Of a stretch of DNA of 64,000 nt, positions 15,776 through 24,100 are shown in pieces (position 1 is the first letter of the stretch; each line of letters starts with the position of its first letter). The position numbers and the translations under genes are program-made. The notes under the pieces are model-generated. The model was not told the origin of the DNA, made no database searches, and saw only the letters and a list, made by a program, of their open reading frames with translations. This DNA is from JAXDBM01 sp963709485 (lineage in GTDB: Bacteria; Desulfobacterota; Syntrophia; Syntrophales; Fen-1087): NCBI GenBank assembly GCA_963709485.1, contig CAVPWE010000007.1, forward strand, positions 248,001 to 312,000, in the 5' to 3' direction.

Positions 15776-15874
15776 TGATGCCCATGAAGGTGGGTGAGAA
15801 AAAACCGTCAAAGAGGAGGATGAAGAAAAAATAATGATGACAGTTTTTTGCGAAGCTGGAAAAAGGAGAAGGCG

Positions 15875-16072
15875 ATGAAGAGAATCATTATGTTGGGGAT
15901 TGTTTTAGTGATCATGCTGATATCGATTGGAGGATGTTATCCATGGTGGTGGGGTCCAGATGGCGGGGGTGGAAGAGGTGGAGATTATGACAGAGGCGGA
16001 GGTCATGACAGGAGTAGAGGTCATGACAACAGGGTTGGAGGTCAATACCAAATGCATGATGAACGACGTTAG
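15875..16072 (+). CDS. Small Gly/Asp/His-rich lipoprotein
   Basis: A 65-residue protein with a lipoprotein signal (MKRIIMLGIVLVIMLISIGG, Cys at 21), a YPWWWGP aromatic stretch and a Gly/Asp/Arg/His-rich tail with repeats of RGGGHDR/RSRGHDN type. The low-complexity tail may be disordered or metal-binding; no family was recognised. AAAAGGAGAAGGCG precedes the ATG. It lies between the DUF3309 and Spy-like genes. Confidence 0.55.
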   Translation: MKRIIMLGIVLVIMLISIGGCYPWWWGPDGGGGRGGDYDRGGGHDRSRGHDNRVGGQYQMHDERR

Positions 16073-16180
16073 GAAGAAAAGGAGAGCAACATGGTTCCAA
16101 TGTGCGGAAGTTGAGTCATTTGGTTTATAACCTTTTAGCGCTTTCAGGCGCTGATTATCAAACTTAGAAGGAGACGGAAC

Positions 16181-16669
16181 ATGAAGCGAAGGGATTATCA
16201 AGTGGTATTTCCAGTGATACTCGTTGTTGTGATGGTGGCGTTTCTATCCGCTATCTTTTTCGCCAGTGCGGATCTTTCTTTTGCAGCCGCAGGAAAGAAG
16301 AGATCGTCGGCAGTTGCCAGAACTTCGGCCGTCGAGCATACTGAGGCCCAGATCAAACAGCTTCAAGGTGCGCTAAATATCACCGAGGCCCAGAAAGAAT
16401 TATGGAATAGCCTTACTCAGGTGATGCGGGAAAATGCGAAAGAAATGGACGCCCTTGCCAAGGAGAGGGCTGAAAACACGAATACCATGAACAGCGTCGA
16501 GCGCATGAAACTTCACAGTCAAATTACCAAGGCCCATTTAGATCAACTGGAGAAGCTCATCCCGCCTTTCGAGGCATTCTATTCCAGTATGTCGGATGAA
16601 CAGAAGAAAACTACCGATACAATATTCCAGACAGGGCGATATGGAAAGTCAAAGGCCAAAAGGAAATAA
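16181..16669 (+). CDS. Spy/CpxP-like periplasmic protein
   Basis: A 162-residue exported helical protein. An N-terminal membrane/signal segment (about residues 9-30) precedes a mature part with two LTxxQ-type motifs, LNITEAQKELW near residue 65 and MSDEQKKTTDTIF near 138, separated by long amphipathic helices. This is the layout of the Spy/CpxP family of ATP-independent periplasmic chaperones induced by envelope stress. AGAAGGAGAC precedes the ATG. Its position in the sigma-54 unit fits an envelope-stress role. Confidence 0.7.
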   Translation: MKRRDYQVVFPVILVVVMVAFLSAIFFASADLSFAAAGKKRSSAVARTSAVEHTEAQIKQLQGALNITEAQKELWNSLTQVMRENAKEMDALAKERAENTNTMNSVERMKLHSQITKAHLDQLEKLIPPFEAFYSSMSDEQKKTTDTIFQTGRYGKSKAKRK

Positions 16670-16741
16670 CCGGTAAAATTATACAATTAACGGTTGAGGC
16701 CAAACAAAAAATTGGAATCGATCCAGGAATGGAGTGACTTT

Positions 16742-17050
16742 ATGAAAACATCAAGCACATGGAGTTTCAGATCCATCGTGGGCAAGGTGATGATGGGGCT
16801 CGTCTTAGCCGCGATGATCGGCAGTATAGACGCAACGCCGGCCCTCGGTAAAAAAGATAAACATGACAAAAACCGTTACGAGCACAGGGGCCTTGGGTAT
16901 GACCGGGACCGCTATGTGCAAGGCAGGCGTGTTTATGGACCTTATGGCTACAGGGAACGGGTTTATGCCCCGCCGAGGGTTATCTATGCCCCGCCGCCTC
17001 CGCCACCGGGCATCCGTATCTTTTTCCCTCCCATCTTTATTCACCCCTAA
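16742..17050 (+). CDS. Small secreted Pro/Tyr/Arg-rich protein
   Basis: A 102-residue protein with a signal peptide (VMMGLVLAAMIGSIDATPA) and a mature part rich in Tyr, Arg, Gly and Pro, with YAPPRVIYAPPPPPPG before a hydrophobic end (IFFPPIFIHP). Similar short proteins occur in stress operons, but no function is known. GGAATGGAG precedes ATG 16742; the reading frame extends upstream to 16694 without a ribosome site. It is probably the last gene of the promoter-4 unit. Confidence 0.5.
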   Translation: MKTSSTWSFRSIVGKVMMGLVLAAMIGSIDATPALGKKDKHDKNRYEHRGLGYDRDRYVQGRRVYGPYGYRERVYAPPRVIYAPPPPPPGIRIFFPPIFIHP

Positions 17051-17453
17051 GGGGATAAAAAGATTGCTTCGCGTCAGCTGCCCACCGTTCAAACTGGGTT
17101 GATCTGAGCAGTTGCAAGTAATGCCGTTTGTTAGGAGTGAACGGCCAGCGCGGGATGTATGAGCCTCGACAAAAAAAGTTCTTAGTACAAATTGTAGTGT
17201 TTCAAAAGAAAGTGGACAGATAAAGGAGTAAAAGAAGAGAGGGGCTTCCCTGTTGAAATTCCCTTTACGGGATGAAAGCTGCAAGCACGGAGCAGTGGAT
17301 TTTCTGCACCTGGCTTGACCAGTATCCTTCCTGTAAGTCTCGGGAATCTGCTTTTCTAATTCACAGTAGATCTACTCGACTCAAAACAATCGAGCAGAGA
17401 CCAGCGTAAATAGATATTTCAAGATATCAGGGTTTTTACGAAGGGAGGACAAA
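17051..17453. other. No gene recognised
   Basis: About 400 bases without a supportable ORF, sigma-54 motif or clear terminator. GAAGGGAGGACAAA at the right edge is the ribosome site of the next gene. Confidence 0.5.
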
Positions 17454-17789
17454 ATGATATTACCGGAGTACGTAACAGCGCAAGAGGTCGCAAGGGTTTG
17501 TGCTGAGACTGGGATAGATGACTGGTCAAAACGGATTGAAGCTGTTGTTTCGGCACAAGAGGCTTCTAAAATCCTGACCATTGTCAATACTGAAGGAATG
17601 CCTATACCTCTCGAAGCTTTCCGTATGGGATTGGAGGTGGAACTTGAGCACGGGACGAGATTTAAAGACGCCAATGTCACAAACAACCATCCCATCCTGA
17701 CCGGAAAGATCGTTCTGGCCCATCTCAAGGAAACCATGGACTACTACAGGAGACTCTATGTAACCGAACTGGAAGGCGATCTTCGGTAA
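17454..17789 (+). CDS. DUF5661-type protein
   Basis: A 111-residue soluble protein. The second half, FRMGLEVELEHGT, then the NVTNNHPILTGKIVLAHLKE stretch and the DYYRRL end, matches DUF5661 proteins as remembered. Conserved His, Glu and Asp residues could bind metal, but no reaction is known. GAAGGGAGGAC gives the ribosome site. It stands alone between two non-coding stretches, without a recognisable promoter. Confidence 0.6.
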   Translation: MILPEYVTAQEVARVCAETGIDDWSKRIEAVVSAQEASKILTIVNTEGMPIPLEAFRMGLEVELEHGTRFKDANVTNNHPILTGKIVLAHLKETMDYYRRLYVTELEGDLR

Positions 17790-18184
17790 TCCCTGGTTCG
17801 GATGAAATCTCACCATTAAACACTTGAAGGTGATTTCAAGTCTGTCGCATGTCATATTCTCATTAACCGCAGTCATCCAGTTCGAATACAAGTCCACACG
17901 AACGCCTGTCGGGAAATTTGACGAACTTCGGATACAAAGATTCAGAAATTATAGAACCTCGCAACTGTTCGTTCCGTCGCGTGTAAATCAGCTCACCGGG
18001 AACACTGTCACCCAAGATTATGCTGGCAACTCACCCATTAAAAGAATAGATTATATGCATTAATGTGACCCACAACCACTTCGAACGAAACTACCCGTGA
18101 TGACCGAGGAATGGGAGTCCAAGATACTACTATTGCGCAATCCGGTTGATTTACACTTAACTTCTCAACAAGGAGATATTTAAC
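17790..18184. other. No gene recognised
   Basis: About 395 bases upstream of the glucan synthase gene. No ORF with similarity or ribosome site, and no sigma-54 repeat. The last bases AACAAGGAGATATT are the ribosome site of the next gene. Confidence 0.5.
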
Positions 18185-21100
18185 TTGGCGTCACCCAGCA
18201 CGACCCTTATCGGAAGCCGGCACCCATTGTGGGCACGCCTTCGCGGAAGCAGTCCAGCGCACAAGCGCGTCAGCGATGAACCGCCCCTTAGATCGGAATT
18301 GTTCAGTGCATCCCAGATGGAGCAACACGGCAAGACCCTTGCCGCAGCACATACCTTGAGCGCAGACCATAGCCCCGAACAACTGCTGACGCGGCTCGGT
18401 GAGAATGAAGGCGTTCTCCATGAAGTTCGCGACCTGCTCACAGAGGCCGTGAAGGGAAACAGAAGGATTACACCGGCAGGGGAATGGCTCCTTGACAACT
18501 TCTATCTCATGCAAGAGCAGATTCGCACGGCCAAAATACACTTGCCAAAGGGGTACAGCAAGGGACTGCCCCGCTTGAAAAAGGGTCCCTCAATGGGTCT
18601 TCCCCGTGTGTATGACATTGCACTGGAGACAATCTCGCACGGTGATGGGCGGGTCGATCCTGAGAGTCTCAGCAGTTTCGTAGCTGCCTATCAGACGGTC
18701 ACCGTGCTTCAACTGGGTGAATTATGGGCCATCCCCATCATGCTCCGCCTGGCGCTGATCGAGAATCTCCGGCGCATTGCAACGCGGATTGCTGCCGACA
18801 GAATCGACCGGAACCAGGCCGATTATTGGGCAGACCGGATTACGGAGACCGCCGAGCTGAACCCCAAGGATTTAATTCTGGTCATTGCCGACATGGCACG
18901 CTCCAAGCCTCCCATGGTCAGTTCTTTTGTTGCAGAGCTTACACGCCGTCTGCAGGGTCAGGGACCTGCTCTCGCATTGCCGCTCACCTGGATTGAGCAG
19001 CAACTCTCCGAGTCAAGTCTGACGATTGAACTGTTGGTGCAGTCAGAGAACCAGCAACAAGCGGCAGATCAGCTTTCCATAAGCAACAGCATCGGCAGCC
19101 TCCGTTTCCTGGGCGCCATGGATTGGCGCAAATTCGTTGAAACCATGAGTGTTGTCGAACAAACCCTCTGCGAGGACCCTGCGGGTGTGTATGACAGGAT
19201 GGATTTCGCCACTCGCGATCAATACCGTCACGTCGTGGAGAAGATGGCGAAAGGTAGCCGATTGTCCGAAAACGAGGTGGCTCGCGCTGCGATCAATCTT
19301 GCCAGGAAGGCAGGGGATGGGTTGGACAGCAACAATCGGGAGAATCATGTCGGATTTTATCTTATGGACAAGGGGTTGGCTCTGCTCGAACGGTGTGCCG
19401 GGGTACGCACCTCTTCAACGGAGATGTTACGAAAGACCATTCATCGTTTTCCTTTACCCTTTTATCTTGGCACGATCTGTGCGCTCACCGCGATCTTCAC
19501 AGGGTGTCTGATTGCAGAGGCCCATGAGAGCGGGTTGCGCAGCCCCTGGATGTGGCTTGTCGGCATCGTCTCCCTTCTGTCTGTAAGCCAGTTGGCAATA
19601 GCCCTGGTGAATTGGCTGACGACACGCCTGGTGGCGCCGCAACCGCTCCCGCGCATGGACTTATCCAAAGGGATTCCTCCGGAAGCGTCTGCTCTGGTTG
19701 TCGTGCCGACGATGATCACGGGCACTGAAAATATCGAGCATCTGATGGAGGCGCTGGAAGTCAGGTTCCTGGCCAATAGAGACGAAAACCTGCGTTTTGT
19801 CCTGCTTACCGATTTCCGGGACGCGAACGAGGAAACCCTGCCTGAGGATGGGCCGCTGTTATCGTTGGCCCGGCAGGGCATCGAAGAGCTGAACGAAAAA
19901 TACAGAACATCGAAGAATGACAACTTTTTCCTTTTCCATCGTCCACGCCGCTTCAATCCCCAGGAACAGATCTGGATGGGTTATGAACGCAAGCGGGGGA
20001 AGCTTGCGGAGCTCAACTCTTTTCTCCGCGGCGGGTCGAGAGAGTGCTTTTCGCTCATCGTCGGAAATACGGAAGGATTGGAGAAGGTAAAATATATCAT
20101 TACGCTGGACACGGATACGCAACTCCCCCGTGACGCGGCGTGGCAGCTTGTTGGGGCCATGGCACACCCGCTGAATCGTCCGCTTTATGATGAAAGCAGG
20201 CAACGTGTCTGTGCCGGATACGGTATCCTTCAACCACGGGTGGCGGTGAGCCTGCCCGGTACAAACCGGTCACGGTATGCCCGCATGTGGGGAAGTGATG
20301 CAGGCATCGATCCTTATACACGCGTTGTCTCTGACGTGTACCAGGATCTTTTCGGGGAAGGCTCCTTCATCGGCAAGGGCATCTACGAGGTTGATGCGTT
20401 CGAGCAGGCCCTCAGGGGACGTTTTCCCGAAAACCGGATATTGAGCCATGATCTCATCGAAGGGTGCTATGTACGGGCGGGTCTTCTGAGCGATGTGCAG
20501 TTATATGAGGAATACCCCTCTCGCTACAGTGCCGACGTGAGCCGCAGACACCGCTGGATTCGCGGTGACTGGCAGCTTTTCAGATGGCTGCTGCCGGGGG
20601 TCCCTAGTCTGGATGCGCGTTTTCAGAAGAATCACCTCTCACTGCTTTCCCAGTGGAAGATATTCGACAACCTTCGGCGCAGCCTCTCGCCCTTAGCGGT
20701 GACACTCCTGCTTCTCCTGGGCTGGACAGTAATGCCCTCGCCCTGGTTCTGGACCTTGTCGGTCGTGGGGATCATCGTGATCCCCTCCTTGATGACCTCT
20801 CTGATGGATCTGTTTCAGAAGCCAAGTGATGTCCTTCTCCATCGGCACATTCTTGCCGCTTTCCGTGAGACCGGAAGGAGCCTTGGCCAGATTGCCTTTA
20901 CCTTCCTCTGTCTGCCCTATGAGGCATTTTTCAGTATGGACGCTGTTCTGCGCACCATCTGGCGAATGCTGGTTGCGAACAAGCGGCTTCTCGAATGGAA
21001 CCCTTCAGGCAACTCCGATCGCGTGGGCCGGACGGGTCTGGCCGGCGCCTTCCGGGCCATGTGGTTTTCTCCGGTCCTTGCCTTTGCCACGGCGGTTTAC

Positions 21101-24100
21101 CTCGCATTTTCAAGGCCGGAGGCTTTGGTTGTTGCCCTGCCGGTTCTTTGCCTCTGGTTTTTTTCTCCCTGGGTAGCGTGGTGGATCAGTGAGCCGCTTG
21201 GTCATCGTGAAGCAAGGCTCACCTCCGACCAGATGACCTTTCTGAGAAAAATATCCCGAAAGACCTGGTGCTACTTCGAAACCTTCGTCGGTCCGGCTGA
21301 TCATTGGCTTCCGCCCGATAACTATCAGGAGCATCCCCTGGTTAAGGTTGCCCATCGTACGTCGCCAACCAACATGGGGATTGCGCTTCTCGCCAATTTG
21401 TCCGCCTGGGATTTCGGCTACATTTCTGCAGGGCAGCTCATCGATCGCACGGCAAACGCATTCCATGCAATGGCAGCCATGGAGCGCCACAAAGGACACT
21501 TTTACAACTGGTATGACACAGAGACTCTGAAACCGCTCTTACCTATGTATATTTCGACTGTAGACAGCGGAAATCTTGCAGCCCATTTGTTGACTTTGCG
21601 GGCAGGTCTTATGGCACTCCCCGATGAGCGGATTATGGGATCAAAGGTATTTGACGGTCTCCTCGATACACTCAATATTCTGATGGACGTTGCCGGGCAA
21701 ACCGTTCCGGCCCGGCTCACTCAGGTGCGGGATAATTTGGCGTCTCTGTGCGCTTCTCCGCCGGATACATGCGAGGCGGCACAGGAGGGCCTGAGCGGAC
21801 TCGCGGCGTCTGCCGTTGATTTGGTCCAGGGCTTCGACGCCGACCCGGAGGGCGAAGCCGCAGGGTGGGCGCAGGCCTTTGCCGGCCAATGCCGGGCCGC
21901 CCTCGATGAGTTGCGTTTTCTTGCAACATGGACAGTACTGCCTTTTTCTTTGAAGGGGATAGGCGATTTCCCGGGTCTCGGCCAGATTCCGACGCTGCGC
22001 ATATTGGCAAATCTTGACGAGGAGTCACTGTCGGCAATGACAGATCCAGACTGCGGAACGGCACTGCAGCGGGCGCAGCTTGATGAGTTTGCAGGGGCCA
22101 TCAAGGAGGCAAGCATCCGGGCCAGGGCGAGAATCGCGGTTATTGAAGACCTTGCATCGCAATCCGGTGAACTTGCCCGTATCGATTATGACTTCCTCTA
22201 TAACGAGGATCGCCGTCTGTTGGCGATCGGCTACAACTTTAGCGAAAAACGAAGGGACGCGAGTTACTATGATTTACTGGCTTCGGAAGCGAGGCTCTCC
22301 AGCTTTGTCGGCATTGCCCAGGGACGATTGCCGCAGGAGAGCTGGTTTGCCTTGGGGCGCCTGCTCACTGCCACCGCAGGAGAGCCGGTTCTCCTTTCCT
22401 GGAGCGGCTCCATGTTCGAGTACCTCATGCCGCTCCTCGTCATGCCTACCTATGAGCAGACGCTCCTCGACGAAACCTATCAGGCGGCTGTGGCAAGACA
22501 GATCGATTATGGAAAAAAGCGGGGGGTGCCGTGGGGTATTTCGGAATCCGGTTATAACATGATCGACGCTCATCTCAATTATCAGTACGGCCCCTGCGGC
22601 GTACCCGGCCTGGGGCTCAAACGCGGGCTTGCCGGGGATCTGGTCGTTGCCCCCTATGCCTCAGCGCTGGCGCTCATGGTGGCGCCTGAAGAAGCCTGTC
22701 TCAACCTCGAAGCACTCGCCGCTCAGGGCCTTGAGGGAAAGTACGGTTTTTATGAATCGATTGACTACACCCCTTCCCGCCTGCCCCGCGGGCAATCGAG
22801 CGCGGTGGTTCGATCCTTCATGGCCCATCATCAGGGTATGAGCCTCCTCTCTCTGGCCTCTCTGCTCCTCAACCGCCCCATGCAGAGGCGATTCGAGTCG
22901 GATCCCTCATTTCAGGCCATCATGCTTTTGCTTAAGGAGCGGGTGCCAAAGGCCACCGCCTATTATTCGCTCACGACCGAACTTGCCGAGGTGCAGACAG
23001 CCTTAGATGACACAGGAGAAATGCCGATACGCGTTTACACGAGCCCCGGCACAGCCGTACCGGAAGTGCAGTTGTTGTCGAACGGCAGATATCACGTAAT
23101 GATCACCAATGCGGGCGGCGGTTACAGCCGCTGGAAAGACCTGGCGGTGACTCGGTGGCGCGAAGACAGCACCTGCGATAACTGGGGTGCATTCTGTTAT
23201 ATCAGAGATCTCGCAACTGGTGATTTCTGGTCAGCGGCATACCAACCTGCACTTAGGGCTTCGCGGCAGTATGAGGCCATATTCTCGGAAGGACGAGCGG
23301 AATTCCGCCGCCGGGATCAGGACTTCGACACACATACGGTGATTTCTGTTTCACCGGAGGATGACATCGAACTGCGCCGGGTTACCATCAGCAACCGGGC
23401 GCGGACGAGCAGAACAATCGAAGTGACGAGTTACGTGGAAGTTGTTCTCGCACCGCCTGCTCAGGATGCGCTGCACCCGGCCTTCAGCAATCTCTTTGTC
23501 CAGACCGAAATCATCCATGAAAAGAAGGCAATACTCTGCACGCGCCGTCCCCGTTCCCTTGATGAAGAACCGCCATGGATGTTCCATCTCATGGCTGTGC
23601 ACGGGGTCGAGACCGGTGAAGTATCCTATGAGACGGATCGTATGCGGTTTATCGGCCGCGGGAACACCATTGCCGATCCGGAAGCGATGAAAAGTCCATC
23701 CAGGCTTTCGGGCAGTGCGGGATCAGTACTCGATCCGATTGCCGCGATCCGGCATCAAATAACCATCGGTCCGGAAAAATCGGCAACCATCATTATCGTC
23801 AACGGTATGGGAGAAACCCGGGATGCCTGCATGGACCTTGTCGGGAAGTACCAAGACCGGCATATCGCCGATCGAGTCTTTGATCTGGCGTGGACCCATA
23901 GCCAGGTGCTGCTGCGGCAGATCAACGCCACGGAAGCCGATGCGCAACTTTATGGCCGTCTTGCCTCCTCTGTCATCTATGCGAATTCGTCGCTGCGCGC
24001 CGGTTCGGGGACCCTCATCAAAAACCGGCGCGGCCAATCCGGCCTCTGGGGCTACTCTATTTCCGGCGATCTCCCTATCGTGCTGCTTCAGATTGAAGAT